NCBI RefSeq assembly: GCF_003385185.1
Contig: NZ_PQHZ01000003.1
Span: 1-64,000, forward strand
Reading direction: 5' to 3'
Length of the DNA: 64,000 bases
Origin: Amycolatopsis palatopharyngis
GTDB taxonomy: Bacteria > Actinomycetota > Actinomycetes > Mycobacteriales > Pseudonocardiaceae
Part shown: positions 5,860 through 16,000 of the stretch, piece after piece
Numbering within the stretch: position 1 is the first letter of the stretch
Layout: every line of letters starts with the position of its first letter
Program-made: the position numbers and the translations under genes
The notes under the pieces: model-generated
Told to the model about the DNA's origin: nothing
The model's database searches: none
What the model saw: the letters and a program-made list of their open reading frames with translations, nothing else

Positions 5860-6750
5860 ATGCTCAAGCAGGCCGGGAAGAGACGGTCCGTGGTGGCGGC
5901 GCTGCCATGGATAACGCCCACGCTTCTGCTGATCGTCACGATCGTGCTCTTCCCGGCCGGTTACATGGTCTGGACCTCGCTGCGGGACCTGTCGGAGTTC
6001 GGCACTGATCGCGGTCCCGCGGGACTCGAGAACTACCGGCGATTGCTCGACTTCGAAGCGCTCCCGCAGGTGCTGATCAACACCGTGATCTGGGTGGTCG
6101 GCGTGGTTGCCGTCACCGTGCTCGTGTCCCTCGCGCTCGCCCAGTTGTTGAACAAGGCTTTTCCGGGGCGACGGCTGGTCCGGCTTGCGGTGATCGTGCC
6201 ATGGGCCTCGAGCGTCGTGATGACCTCGATCGTCTTCTACTATGGACTGGATCCGTTCTACGGCGTCATCAACCAGGCGCTCGTCGACATCGGAATTCTC
6301 GACCAGCCGTACGGCTTCACGAAGAACCCGGTCTCTGCTTTCGTGGTATCGATGGCAACGGCAGTTTTCGTTTCGCTACCGTTCACCACTTACACACTGC
6401 TCGCAGGCCTCCAGGCGATTCCACATGAGATTCTCGAGGCGGCGCAGATCGACGGCGCGAGCCCGACGCGCACCTACTTCAACGTGGTTCTGCCGAATCT
6501 GCGTTCCGCGCTCGCGGTCGCGGCGATCATCAACATCATCAACGTGTTCAACTCGCTGCCGATCCTGCGCACCCTCACCGGGAGCCTGCCCGGGTACGAC
6601 GCGGACACGACCACGACGTTGATCTTCAAGTTCATCCAGGCCGACCGCCAGGTCGACACCGCGAGTGCGTTGAGTGTCGTCAACTTCGCGCTCGTGCTGG
6701 TGATCATCCTTGTCTACCTGCGCGCGGTCCGACCAATGAGAGAGGACTGA
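5860..6750 (+). CDS. ABC sugar importer, permease 1 (MalF-like)
   Basis: 296 residues with six hydrophobic segments. The start is ATG 5860, because the longer open frame only reads through the end of the preceding gene. The cytoplasmic EAA loop is visible as ILEAAQIDGASPTRTYFNVVLP, which contacts the ATPase. It lies 25 bases after the binding-protein gene and 4 bases before permease 2. No ATPase gene is present in the window; in actinomycetes such importers commonly share the MsiK-type ATPase encoded elsewhere. Confidence 0.88.
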   Translation: MLKQAGKRRSVVAALPWITPTLLLIVTIVLFPAGYMVWTSLRDLSEFGTDRGPAGLENYRRLLDFEALPQVLINTVIWVVGVVAVTVLVSLALAQLLNKAFPGRRLVRLAVIVPWASSVVMTSIVFYYGLDPFYGVINQALVDIGILDQPYGFTKNPVSAFVVSMATAVFVSLPFTTYTLLAGLQAIPHEILEAAQIDGASPTRTYFNVVLPNLRSALAVAAIINIINVFNSLPILRTLTGSLPGYDADTTTTLIFKFIQADRQVDTASALSVVNFALVLVIILVYLRAVRPMRED

Positions 6751-6754
6751 CCGG

Positions 6755-7594
6755 ATGTCCCTCAGTGGGGCCCGAAGGCCACGCTGGCTGTTGTCCGTTG
6801 CCGGCCTGGCGGTTGCGTTGTTCTTTCTCGCGCCGTATCTGGTCATGATCATCGGGTCGTTCAAGACCAGATCCGAGATCCTGTCGGTGCCGCCGACGTA
6901 CCTGCCGACGGAATGGCATCCAGAGAACTACTTCGACATGTGGAGTACGCCGGAGACACCACTGCCGTACAACATGGTCAGTACGATCGTGATCTCCGTA
7001 TGCGCCACACTGCTCGTTCTCGCGGTGGCCATGCCTGCGGCGTACTACAGCGCGCGACACAGATTTCCCGGCAAGCTCGTGTTCCTGCTGCTGGTCCTGG
7101 TCACCCAGATGCTGCAGCCGACCGTGCTGGCCGCTGGTCTGTTCCGGGAGTTCTTCACTCTCGGCATTCACGACACCTGGCTTGCCATGATCCTGGTCAA
7201 CGCGGCATTCAATCTGTCGTTCGCGGTGTGGATCATGCATTCGTTCTTCGCCGGGGTGCCGAAAGAGATAGAAGAGGCCGCGGCCCTGGACGGCGCCACG
7301 CGAATGCAGACATTGCGCACCGTGATACTGCCACTGGTCTGGCCGGGAATCGTCACCGCGATCATCTTCACGTTCGTAGCCTGCTGGAACGAGTTCGCGG
7401 CGAGCCTGGTCATTCTGACCACCGCCGAGAACCAGCCGTTGTCGGTCGCGCTGACGAAATTTGTCGGCCAGTACTCCACGTCTTGGCAGTACGTCTTCGG
7501 CGTGTCCGTGGTCGGCATCGTTCCCGTCGTGATCCTTTTCGCGTTGATCGAGCGCAGGCTCGTCGCCGGTCTCACTGCCGGCAGCGTGAAGTGA
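6755..7594 (+). CDS. ABC sugar importer, permease 2 (MalG-like)
   Basis: 279 residues, six predicted membrane spans, with the EAA loop EEAAALDGATRMQTLRTVI. It pairs with the preceding permease to form the membrane channel. The operon appears to continue into the exported GH109-type enzyme, since no terminator is visible in the 87-base gap. Confidence 0.88.
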   Translation: MSLSGARRPRWLLSVAGLAVALFFLAPYLVMIIGSFKTRSEILSVPPTYLPTEWHPENYFDMWSTPETPLPYNMVSTIVISVCATLLVLAVAMPAAYYSARHRFPGKLVFLLLVLVTQMLQPTVLAAGLFREFFTLGIHDTWLAMILVNAAFNLSFAVWIMHSFFAGVPKEIEEAAALDGATRMQTLRTVILPLVWPGIVTAIIFTFVACWNEFAASLVILTTAENQPLSVALTKFVGQYSTSWQYVFGVSVVGIVPVVILFALIERRLVAGLTAGSVK

Positions 7595-7681
7595 TTCCAC
7601 CCTTGCTATAACACCTTCGGATGCTTGATACTGATTGATGTCCGGCTAAAAGTGTCATCTTCGATCAAGGAAGTGATGTCA

Positions 7682-9142
7682 ATGCCGTCATCCACCAACA
7701 GCGGGCCGTCCCGGCGGACCGTCCTGCGGTCAAGCGGTTTGCTGGGGGCAGCCGCTGGGCTTGGCTTCGCCAGCGGGCTACCCGCAGCAGCCGACGAGCT
7801 GTCCTCGCCCGAGCCGGCCAGGACCGGCCGCGAGGGCACGATGACGAACGTTCCGTTCGAGGGCTTCGATGAGGTTCGCGTTGGCCTGGTGGGAGTCGGC
7901 AACCGCGGTCTGGGGCAGGCCCGTCGATGGGCCGCGGTCTCGACGGTGACGGCGATCGCGGATATCCGCCGAGGCCAAGCCGAACAGGCGGCGGATCGAA
8001 TCGTGCAGGAGAGTGGCCAGACGCGTCCGGCGATCTATGCCAACGGCGAGGAGGACTATCTCAACCTCCTGAAGCGTGACGATATCGACCTCGTCTACGT
8101 GGCGACGCCGTGGGAATGGCACCATCCCATGGCAAAGGCGGCGATGGAGCACGGTAAACACGTTGTCGTCGAACTGCCGATCGCGCCGTACCTGAACGAG
8201 ATCTGGGACCTGGTGCGGACATCGGAGCGCACTCGCAAGCACTGCATGCTCCTGGAGAACGTTTGCTACTTCCGTCCCGAGCTGCGCGCGCTGATGATGT
8301 CCAAACAGGGTCTCTTCGGTGATCTGCTGCACGGCTCCGGCGGTTATGTGCACGATCTCCGCGATCCCTACATGTTCCACGGCGCCTATTACCCCGAGGG
8401 CTGGCGCCGCTTGTGGCACACGCGAATGAACGCGAGTCACTATCCGATGCACGGCCTGGGGCCGATCAGCGCGGCGATGGACATCAACCGAGGCGACCGT
8501 TTCGACCGGCTGGTGTCGATCGCGTCCCCGGCTATGGGACTGGCGCTCTACCGCGAGGAGAACATGCCGCCCGACCATCCGTCGTGGGGCGAGAAGTACA
8601 TCTCCGGTGATCGCAACACCTGTTTCATCCAGACAGTCAACGGCCGGTTCATCCGGGTGGAGCACGAGGTCACCACGCCGCACCCCTACACGCGCAGGAC
8701 CACTTTGGTCGGAACGCGCGGCGTCTGGGACGAGAACCTCGGGATCTACCTGGAGACCCTCGGGCACAACAACCATTCCTGGCGCTCATTCGGCAGTGAG
8801 TTCGCCGAGTACGACCACTGGCTGTGGAAGGACATCGGGGACTCAGCGGAGGAGTACGGCGGTCACGGGGGTGGTGACTTCATCTCGATCTTCCGGACGA
8901 TCCAGCTGATGCGCCTCGGGCTCACGCCGGACATCGATGTGTACGACTCCGCCGCGTGGTGCGCGGTGATCGAGCTCAGCGAGAAATCTCTGACGGCCGG
9001 CAGCCGGGCGGTGAAGGTCCCCGACTTCACGCGGGGACACTGGGAGGAGGAGCGACAGGGACTCTCCCGAGACCGTCCGGAGTCAAGTGAGCAGGTGAAG
9101 GTGGCCGCCACGGGGCGACGTGGCGCGCGAGCTGGCGGCTGA
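7682..9142 (+). CDS. GH109-type NAD-dependent glycosidase, Tat-exported (alpha-N-acetylgalactosaminidase)
   Basis: 486 residues from ATG 7682, with AAGGAAG 8 bases upstream; ATG 7676 is also possible. A twin-arginine signal (Arg11-Arg12, then a hydrophobic span ending near AAADE) indicates export of a folded, cofactor-loaded enzyme. The core is a Gfo/Idh/MocA dinucleotide fold (GVGNRG near 71-76). Several blocks match what I remember of GH109: ATPWEWHHPMAKAAM, LENVCY, HGLGPIS with MDINRGDRF, and YDHWLWK. GH109 enzymes use tightly bound NAD+ in an oxidation-elimination cycle to release terminal alpha-GalNAc. A TGATTGAT word at 7632-7639 resembles the DeoR site. Activity is inferred from family and context. 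Confidence 0.8.
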   Translation: MPSSTNSGPSRRTVLRSSGLLGAAAGLGFASGLPAAADELSSPEPARTGREGTMTNVPFEGFDEVRVGLVGVGNRGLGQARRWAAVSTVTAIADIRRGQAEQAADRIVQESGQTRPAIYANGEEDYLNLLKRDDIDLVYVATPWEWHHPMAKAAMEHGKHVVVELPIAPYLNEIWDLVRTSERTRKHCMLLENVCYFRPELRALMMSKQGLFGDLLHGSGGYVHDLRDPYMFHGAYYPEGWRRLWHTRMNASHYPMHGLGPISAAMDINRGDRFDRLVSIASPAMGLALYREENMPPDHPSWGEKYISGDRNTCFIQTVNGRFIRVEHEVTTPHPYTRRTTLVGTRGVWDENLGIYLETLGHNNHSWRSFGSEFAEYDHWLWKDIGDSAEEYGGHGGGDFISIFRTIQLMRLGLTPDIDVYDSAAWCAVIELSEKSLTAGSRAVKVPDFTRGHWEEERQGLSRDRPESSEQVKVAATGRRGARAGG

Positions 9143-9162
9143 GGAGCTGACCCAGTAGGGCT

Positions 9163-9194
9163 CTGGCGGGAGCTCGTCCACGAGCTCCCGCCAG
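9163..9194. terminator. hairpin terminator after GH109 gene
   Basis: A perfect 14-bp stem (9163-9176 with 9181-9194) and a 4-base loop, 20 bases after the stop codon and facing the convergent aldolase gene. Confidence 0.7.
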
Positions 9195-9250
9195 GGTTCC
9201 GGTCCTTATCGGCGCCAGATGATCCGATTCTCCGTGTGTATGTGCCGGTC

Positions 9251-9325
9251 GCACTTTCCCGGGAAAGCGCGCGCTCGCAGAGCTCGCGCCACGCCTGATC
9301 TCGCACTTTCCCGGGAAAGTGCGAG
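9251..9325. repeat. two copies of a CCCGGG-centred palindrome
   Basis: A perfect 26-bp palindrome occupies 9300-9325, with core CGCACTTTCCCGGGAAAGTG. An imperfect copy is at 9251-9270. A third, longer copy (30 bp, perfect) occurs at 41521-41550. The copies lie just beyond the 3' ends of genes, so a bidirectional terminator or a dispersed repeat of REP type is possible. Confidence 0.65.
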
Positions 9326-9351
9326 AGGGGTGGGCCGGGCCGGGGGTCTGG

Positions 9352-10185
9352 CTAGCCCGAGATGGTTCGCAGCAGCGCCGAAACCTCCGCGGCCATTGCC
9401 TCGCGGCCCGCACCCAGATACTTGCGGGTATCGACCGCACTGGGATTGGCGGCGAGGTATTCGCGGACCGCTGCCGTGAACACCTTGTTGAGATGTGTCG
9501 ATACGTTGATCTTGGTCATCCCCGCCTTCACCGCCTTCGTCAGAGCCGCGTTGCTGACTCCGGACGAGCCGTGTAGTACGAGAGGCACGGGGACGGCGTC
9601 GTGCAGGCGGGCGATGAGGTCGAAGTCGAGTGCCGCGTCACGACTGAGCATGGCGTGCGAGGACCCCACGGCCACCGCGAGGGCGTCGACTCCGGTGTCC
9701 GCGACGAACTTCTCGGCCTCGGCGGGATCGGTTCGCACCCCGGGTGCGTGGGCCCCGTCCTTGCCGCCGACTTCGCCCAGTTCGGCTTCGACCCAGACGC
9801 CCTTTTCATGGCATGCACGGGTGACCTCGCGGGTCAGCCGGATGTTGTCGTCGTAGTCGAGTTTGGCGCCGTCGAACATGACGGAGGTGAATCCCAGTTC
9901 GACCGCCTCGTAGACCAGTTCAGTGGACTCGGCGTGGTCGAGGTGGACTCCGACGGGTACCCGTGCCGCACGAGCCGCGGCGAGTGTCGCGGCCGCGACG
10001 GGCTCCAGCGCACCGTGGTACCGGACGCAGTTCTCGCTGATCTGCAGCAGTACTGGAAGACCCACGTTCTCGGCGCCGGAGATGATCGCCTCCGCGCTCT
10101 CGAGCTGGATCACGTTGAACGCGCCTACTCCGCGTCCCCGGTCGCGGGCAGAGCCCACGATGTCACCGGTCGCTGTGCGGGTCAT
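9352..10185 (-). CDS. class II ketose-bisphosphate aldolase (GatY/KbaY-like)
   Basis: 277 residues from ATG 10185, set by AAGGAG upstream; the start lies inside the end of the kinase gene (23-base overlap). It is a zinc-dependent class II aldolase, with the opening AFNVIQLESAEAII, the metal-binding segment GVHLDHAEST and the phosphate-binding region LVLHGSSGVS followed by KINVSTHLN. In the Aga-type pathway it would cleave tagatose-1,6-bisphosphate to glyceraldehyde-3-phosphate and dihydroxyacetone phosphate. Fructose-1,6-bisphosphate cannot be excluded from sequence alone. It is the last gene of the SIS-ROK-kinase-aldolase operon. Confidence 0.85.
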   Translation of the reverse strand: MTRTATGDIVGSARDRGRGVGAFNVIQLESAEAIISGAENVGLPVLLQISENCVRYHGALEPVAAATLAAARAARVPVGVHLDHAESTELVYEAVELGFTSVMFDGAKLDYDDNIRLTREVTRACHEKGVWVEAELGEVGGKDGAHAPGVRTDPAEAEKFVADTGVDALAVAVGSSHAMLSRDAALDFDLIARLHDAVPVPLVLHGSSGVSNAALTKAVKAGMTKINVSTHLNKVFTAAVREYLAANPSAVDTRKYLGAGREAMAAEVSALLRTISG

Positions 10186-11098
10186 GAATCTCCTTGAGCT
10201 GAACGAGGTCGATGACCTCTCGGTACGTCTCGTCGTCGATGTCACCGGCGTAGGGCGCCGGTACGGCAGCCGCAGACCAGGCCACGGCAGTCCGCAACGT
10301 GCCGGGCCACCTCACCCCCGTCACGAAATCCGCCGCGAGCGCCGCCACGCAGGCGTCGCCCGCACCGGTCGGGTTGCCGGAGATCCGTGCGGGCGGACGG
10401 GCCTGCCATGCCTCGTCGAGCGTCACGCCGAGCAGGCCGTCCGGGCCGAGCGAGACCACGACGGCCTCAGCGCCGCCGGCGAGCAGCCGCCGTGCTCCCT
10501 CGTGGGGATCGGGAGATCCGGTGGTGGCCCGCAACTCGACACCGTTGGGTTTGGTCAGGGCAGGGCCGGCTCCGACGGCAGCGGACAGAGCGGGTCCGCT
10601 GGTGTCCACAATAGAGGGAACGCCGTGATTGCGCGCACGCAGGCACAATTGACCGTAGGCGTCCACGGGCAGCCCTGGTGGGAGGCTGCCAGAACAGACC
10701 ACCACAGTCGCGGCACGTACCGCGTCGTCGAAGTAGTCGATGAAGTCCTGCCACTCCCTTGTGGACACAACCGGACCGCGCTCATTGAAGGCGGTGGCCT
10801 CAGCGGTGTCGGCGGATACGACGGTCACAGTTCGCCGTGATTCGCCGGCGATGGCGGAGAAACTATGCCGGATCCGTGCCTTGTCCAGATCGGCCCGTAG
10901 TGCGTCACCGCTGATGCCACCGGCCAATCCCGTGGCGAGTACCGGCAGGCCGAAGTGCTCCAGTACACGCGCGACATTGACCCCTTTGCCGCCCGCCCGC
11001 TCATGTGGTCGTTCGACAAGGTGCGAGGAGCCCGGCATCAGCGACGTGACCGGGTAGGTCACGTCGAGTGCGGCGTTGAGCGTGACGGTAAGAATCAT
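10163..11098 (-). CDS. PfkB-family kinase (tagatose-6-phosphate / 1-phosphofructokinase type)
   Basis: 311 residues from ATG 11098, which overlaps the ROK stop (ATGA). The start MILTVTLNAALDVTY, the GGKGVNVARVL motif and the C-terminal GAGDACVAALAADF motif carrying the catalytic Asp are all present. This subgroup phosphorylates position 1 of hexose-6-phosphates (LacC, tagatose-6-phosphate) or position 6 of fructose-1-phosphate (FruK). Next to a SIS protein and a ketose-bisphosphate aldolase, tagatose-6-phosphate is the more likely substrate. Confidence 0.85.
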   Translation of the reverse strand: MILTVTLNAALDVTYPVTSLMPGSSHLVERPHERAGGKGVNVARVLEHFGLPVLATGLAGGISGDALRADLDKARIRHSFSAIAGESRRTVTVVSADTAEATAFNERGPVVSTREWQDFIDYFDDAVRAATVVVCSGSLPPGLPVDAYGQLCLRARNHGVPSIVDTSGPALSAAVGAGPALTKPNGVELRATTGSPDPHEGARRLLAGGAEAVVVSLGPDGLLGVTLDEAWQARPPARISGNPTGAGDACVAALAADFVTGVRWPGTLRTAVAWSAAAVPAPYAGDIDDETYREVIDLVQLKEIHDPHSDR

Positions 11099-12003
11099 CA
11101 GCGACTCTCCAGCAGGTCGAAGGCCATCAGCCCGGCGCCCACGCAACCGGCCCGGTCACCCAGCTCGGCTGGCACAACTTCGGGGACCCGCTGGTAGCTC
11201 AGCCGGGCCGCGAGCCTCTCACGTAGCGGGTTCAGCAGACGTCGCTGCCCGGCATCCGCCAGGCCTCCGCCCAGCACGATCACCCCGGGGGCCAGCACGC
11301 TCGCGCTCCACGCGAGAGCGTGGGCCAGACCGCCGATCGCGTCCGACCAGACCGATTCCGCCACGACGTCACCGCTCAGTGCCAGTGCGGCCACCTCGGC
11401 GGCGCCCGCGGGCCTGCGACCGGCCTTCGCGGCGTAACGGCGGGCGATCGCCGCTCCGGAGGACACTGCCTCAAGGCACCCTCGGAGGCCGCAGTAGCAC
11501 GACTGTTCATAACCGACGTCGACGTGCCCTATCTCGCCGGCCCAGCCGCCCGCGGAGTAGCAGCGGCCGTCGAGAACGATCGCGGCCGCGATTCCGGTGC
11601 CGACCGGCAGGAAGAGAAGGCTCTCGTGACCGCGTCCCGCGCCGAGCCGGGCCTCCGCGAGCCCGCCCGCGCGCACGTCATGCCCGAACGCCACGGGTGC
11701 CCCGATGCGCTCGGCGAGCAGTTCGCGCATCGGTACATCGCGCCAGCCAAGGTTCTGCGACCACACGCCGAGTCCACGCGCTTCGTCGACGATCCCCGGC
11801 ACGACGACGCCGACCGCGGCGGCGCCGTGCCGATCCGACAGTTGGTTGGCGAGGGTGGAAACCAGGTCGACGACGGCTCGGGCGTCACTGTCCCGTCCGA
11901 TGGGGGTGGGTGCCGTGGTCGTGTGCAGGAGCTGGCCGTGGTCGTCGAGAATTCCGGCCTTGACCGTGGTGCCACCTACATCGATGGCACAGACCTGTGT
12001 CAC
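11098..12003 (-). CDS. ROK-family sugar kinase
   Basis: 301 residues. GTG 12003 is chosen as the start because it overlaps the SIS stop (GTGA) and gives the proper ROK opening, VTQVCAIDVGGTTVKAG. The ATP site DVGGTTVKAG, the GHDVRAGGLAEARLGAG segment with the catalytic Asp, the GTGIAAAIV loop and the zinc-binding CYCGLRGCLE motif are present, as is the GEIGHV sugar-recognition motif. It should phosphorylate the imported hexosamine or N-acetylhexosamine. Because it carries no DNA-binding domain it is an enzyme rather than a ROK repressor. Confidence 0.87.
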   Translation of the reverse strand: MTQVCAIDVGGTTVKAGILDDHGQLLHTTTAPTPIGRDSDARAVVDLVSTLANQLSDRHGAAAVGVVVPGIVDEARGLGVWSQNLGWRDVPMRELLAERIGAPVAFGHDVRAGGLAEARLGAGRGHESLLFLPVGTGIAAAIVLDGRCYSAGGWAGEIGHVDVGYEQSCYCGLRGCLEAVSSGAAIARRYAAKAGRRPAGAAEVAALALSGDVVAESVWSDAIGGLAHALAWSASVLAPGVIVLGGGLADAGQRRLLNPLRERLAARLSYQRVPEVVPAELGDRAGCVGAGLMAFDLLESR

Positions 12004-12884
12004 GGCTGCGCCGTGGGCAGGACCACCGACCTGGACAGGTGCCGTGGTCGATCGGGATCGAGGCCCCGGCGATGTGCCAGCGCGACCGCGAACCGCTGCG
12101 CGATCACCAGTTGCGCCAATGGGTCCAGGTCGCTGGTCACCAGTGACGCCCCGGTCGCGGCGACGTCGTCGGCGAGTCCTTCGATGGGCTCGCCGAAGTT
12201 CCAGACGAGCCGTCCGGGTTCCGCGATCGCGATCGGGCCGTGGCGGTAGTCCATGGCCGGGTAGGCCTCCGCCCAGAACTGTGCCGCCTCTCTTGTCTTC
12301 AGGGCGGCCTCGTGAGCCAGCCCGACCGTCCATCCACGACCGAGAAAGGTGACCTGCGGTGCGTCGAGATGGCTCGCCACCGGGAGCTGCAGTGCCTTCT
12401 CGGCGTCCACCGCCGCGGTGTCCATGTCATGGCCGAGGCTGGCGCGCAGCAGTGCGAGGGTGGTCGTGGCGAAGCGGGTCTGCACGACCGACCGTTCGTC
12501 AGCGAAACGGAGCGGAATCAGGTGTGTGGCGACATCGCGAATCGGCGCGTCGGCGACCGCCGTCAGCGCGACACTCGGTGTGCTTTCCCGCCGGAGCAGT
12601 TGAAGCACCTCGGTCGTCGTGCCGGACCTGGTGATCGCCACGATCCGGTCGTAGCGGCGGCCGGTCGGCATCTCCGACGCCGCGAAGGCGTCCGTCTCGC
12701 CGATTCCGGCTTCTTCGCGTAGTGCCGCGTACGCCATCGCCATGAACCAGGACGTACCGCAGCCGACGACCGCGACCCTCTCGCCCGCCTGGGGAAGCGC
12801 GTCGGAGACCCCGCGCGCCAGACCGGCGGCGCGCCGCCAGAGGTCCGGCTGACTCACGATCTCGGCGCTGACATGGTCACTCAC
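12000..12884 (-). CDS. SIS-domain sugar-phosphate isomerase/deaminase (AgaS-like)
   Basis: 294 residues from GTG 12884, with GAAGGGG upstream. Two SIS domains are visible: the first contains VAVVGCGTSWFMAMAYAALRE and the SGTTTEV phosphate loop; the second contains FLGRGWTVGLAHEAALK and the EAYPAMDYRHGP segment known from GlmS-like proteins. AgaS proteins convert galactosamine-6-phosphate to tagatose-6-phosphate plus ammonia. The order SIS, ROK, PfkB, aldolase fits that route. No N-acetyl-sugar-phosphate deacetylase is found in the window and one would have to be supplied elsewhere. Confidence 0.82.
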   Translation of the reverse strand: MSDHVSAEIVSQPDLWRRAAGLARGVSDALPQAGERVAVVGCGTSWFMAMAYAALREEAGIGETDAFAASEMPTGRRYDRIVAITRSGTTTEVLQLLRRESTPSVALTAVADAPIRDVATHLIPLRFADERSVVQTRFATTTLALLRASLGHDMDTAAVDAEKALQLPVASHLDAPQVTFLGRGWTVGLAHEAALKTREAAQFWAEAYPAMDYRHGPIAIAEPGRLVWNFGEPIEGLADDVAATGASLVTSDLDPLAQLVIAQRFAVALAHRRGLDPDRPRHLSRSVVLPTAQP

Positions 12885-12908
12885 TGGGCGAGACCCCTTC
12901 GGTTGGCA

Positions 12909-13010
12909 GACAGCGATGCACACAACGACCATACCTGGAGTAAACTGATCGAACAACACCACAAACAATCATCTTTGCGCAGTTCGACGTTCGTTGTGTG
13001 CATCGCTGTC
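12909..13010. repeat. 20-bp perfect inverted repeat around the SIS operon promoter
   Basis: Positions 12909-12928 (GACAGCGATGCACACAACGA) are exactly reverse-complementary to 12991-13010, with a 62-base AT-richer middle. CAATCATC at 12966-12973 resembles the DeoR half-site. The arms bracket the region where the SIS-operon promoter should lie, just downstream of the GH31 stop. It could be an operator, a structured leader or a remnant of a small element. Confidence 0.6.
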
Positions 13011-13023
13011 CGGTTGATTACGG

Positions 13024-16000
13024 TCAGGAGCAGGTGAACGAGGCCCCGGCCCAGTCGCCGTGGTCCCCGGCGTTGCCGCCTGCTGGATCCACCACCAACT
13101 CGACGTACTGTGCCCCGTTCAGGTCGATGTCCACATGCTCGGTGGCGAACGTCCCGGTCATCGTCGACGAACGGAACTTCTCCTCCCCGTCGACGAGCAC
13201 GGTGAAGATGATCGAACCGTAGTCGGGGATCTCGTCATCGACACCCACGTCCGACACGAACCGGTCGCACTGACCGCCGACGTAATAGCTGATACGGGAG
13301 GTCGCGTGTACGCCGAGTCCCTTGGCGTAAGTCTGACCGTCCAATGTGATCGGACGTCCGTCGCCGGCGGCGCTCTCACCGTTGCTGGTGTCCTTCTCCA
13401 CCGGTCCCCAGCCGTTGGTCGCCTCCACCCATGGAACGTCCGAGGCCCAGACCTGTCCGGTCGGTGGCGTTGGCAGTTCGCGGGTGACCAGTTTCAGATC
13501 GAACACGTGTAGCGCCTGGGTGTTCGACAGGGTCACCGCGTAGATCTCCTTGCCCGGCGTCGTGCGCACCTGGTTGGTGAACACGCGGTACTTCGTGCCG
13601 TGGTTGGCCGGGCCGTCCTGGGTGTTGCGGTAGTCCGTCGTGACGGCGATCTTGGAGCCACCGGCGCTCGGGTCGAGACAGCACCAGTTCGGCAGCCGGA
13701 GATCTCGCTTCTCGGTGCTGCCGTCGGCGTAGCGAATGGTGACGGTCCCGGTCTGCTGGCCCGCTTCGGCCCCCAGGAACGCGATATGTGTTCCCGTTCC
13801 GGACAGCTTCACCGTCTGTCCACTGAAGATGGTGTTGTTCGGCGTGCCCGGGGCCGCCGACGGCCAGGTGAAGTCGACGCCGTCAGCGGTGATCGTGCTG
13901 CCCGGTGTCACACCGGCCGCGGCCAGCGCCTGCGCCGAGTATGACGCACCGCCCAGGTCGAAGTTGCCGCTCGCGGTGTCGCCGTCGTCGGTGACTCCCA
14001 CGTTGTTGTACGACGCGGCCAGTGACGAGTACACGACTTCGGTGGTTGCCGCCGTCGACACGGCCTGCTCCCGCCCGTGGGAGAGGTAGCGCGCCTTGGC
14101 GCGCAGTGTTGTCCGTCCAGGTTCCGCTGTCGGACCGACCTGGGCACGGATCGTCGCGGTGGCGCTCTCGCCGGCGCCGAGGTGCTCGATCGCGCTGCCT
14201 TCGGTCGCGCCGGCCGTCCACCCGGTGGGCAGGGTCGCGGAGATCTCGACGTCGCGAACCGGTCCACCGGTGTTGTTGGTGAACGTGACCCGCAGTTCGG
14301 CCTCGTCTTCCTGCGCGACCAGCTCCGGTACCTGCGTGCTGAGTGTGGCCAGACCGTCCTCCACGCGCGGTCCGCCGACCGACGAAGTCCCTTCGAGGTT
14401 CACCGTGCGGGTTTCGCCAGATGGAACGGAACCGGCCTTGACGTGCACCACGCCGCCGCGCTCGGACGGGTCGTAGTACCACCCGGTCACGGCCGACTCG
14501 AAGGCGTCAGCACCGGAGACCTTGATGAGCGGCGCCTGTCCGCCGATGCGAACCCGCGCGGGTTCCGAGCCGGTATGCACACTCAGCTCATAGGGCCGAG
14601 CCGCGGCCTTGCCTTCGTAGTCGCCCTCGCTCGCGCCGATCGTGACCGCGACCGTACCGCGGCCCTGGCTCGGCGACCGGACGCTGAAGACCTGTTCGGC
14701 CACCGCGCCCGTCGTGTGCTCTCGAGTCACCTGGTCGTCCTCGTGGAGAGTGAAGGACTCGTCGTCGCTGGGGTAGACGTCCAAAGTGATCGGTGCGTCC
14801 GCGGGAACCTCCGCGGCGTTGCGGTAGCCGTCGGGTCCCATCGGGAGCACCGCGCCGGCCCGGACGAACAACGGCAACGTCGCCAGCGGGGCGCTGTACC
14901 CGTCTAGCACCCGGCCGCCCTCGTACACCGTGCCGTCCCAGTAGTCGATCCAGCGTCCTTCGGGCAGGTAGATGCCGTCGCGTACGCCCGAGTCCTCGAA
15001 CACGGGCGCGACAAGCAGGTCCTCGCCGAGCAGGTACTGGTGCGTGGCTTCCGCGCCGTACGCCTTCGGGTCTTCGGGGTACTCGATCGGCATCGAACGA
15101 GCGACCGGCGTCCCTGTGCGATGTGCCCGCGCCGCCAATGTGTAGATGTAGGGCATGAGGCGGTTGCGCAACTGGAGGTAGCTGCGGTTGATCTCCGTGG
15201 CCTCCTCGCCGTACAGCCAGGGGCGCTTGTCTACCGATGCCCATCCGCTCATCGAGTAGAGCGCCGGTGACAACGCCTTCCACTGCAGGTCCCGCACATA
15301 GCTCTCCGGGGAACCGCCGAAGATGCCGTCCACGTCCCCGGTGGTGAATGCCATGCCGGAGTTGCCCGAACCATGGATCGCGGGCACCTGCCAGCGGATG
15401 GCATCGAGATTCCCGGAGTGATCGCCGGTCCACGGCACGGCGCAGCGCTGCGCGCCCGCCCACGCCTCGACCATGAGTACGTAGCCACGCGCGTCGCTGT
15501 TGTCCTCGATTCCCGCATGGGCGTCCTCGCAGGCGGACAACGCCATCCGGTAGCCCTGTCCGACCCAGGCGACGTCGAGTTTGCGTAGCCGTACGCCCGC
15601 CTGCCCGACCTCGTACTCCTGTTCGGTAAGGGAGCGCTCGGTCCACAAGCCCATTTCGATGCCGCGTTCGCGCATGGCATCGCCGGTTTCCTCGAGTTCG
15701 ACGTACTCGCAGCCGTAACCGTCGTTGACGAGCATCCAGCCACCGGGCATGTCGTGGTCGACGAAGTCCTGCGCTACCGAGACGGCATCAGGTGTTCGCA
15801 GCTTGCCCGGCGTTCGATCGCCGCGGTACGCCGGATTCGACCGGTTGTAGCAGTCCGCGTCGCCGTACTCGAGGCCGTAGACCGGCGGCATCATGGGGCG
15901 ACCGGTCAGTTCCGTGTACTCGTCGAGGGCGTGCTTGTAGTCACCCGGTTTCCCGACCAGGAAGTAGGCGTCGAACCGCTGTTCGGCGTGGGTGGTGGCG

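Noticed and set aside
9352..12333. Longer upstream starts for aldolase, kinase and ROK genes
   Set aside because: The extensions are low-complexity antisense-like sequence overlapping the preceding genes; coupled ATGA/GTGA starts or ribosome sites give normal family lengths.
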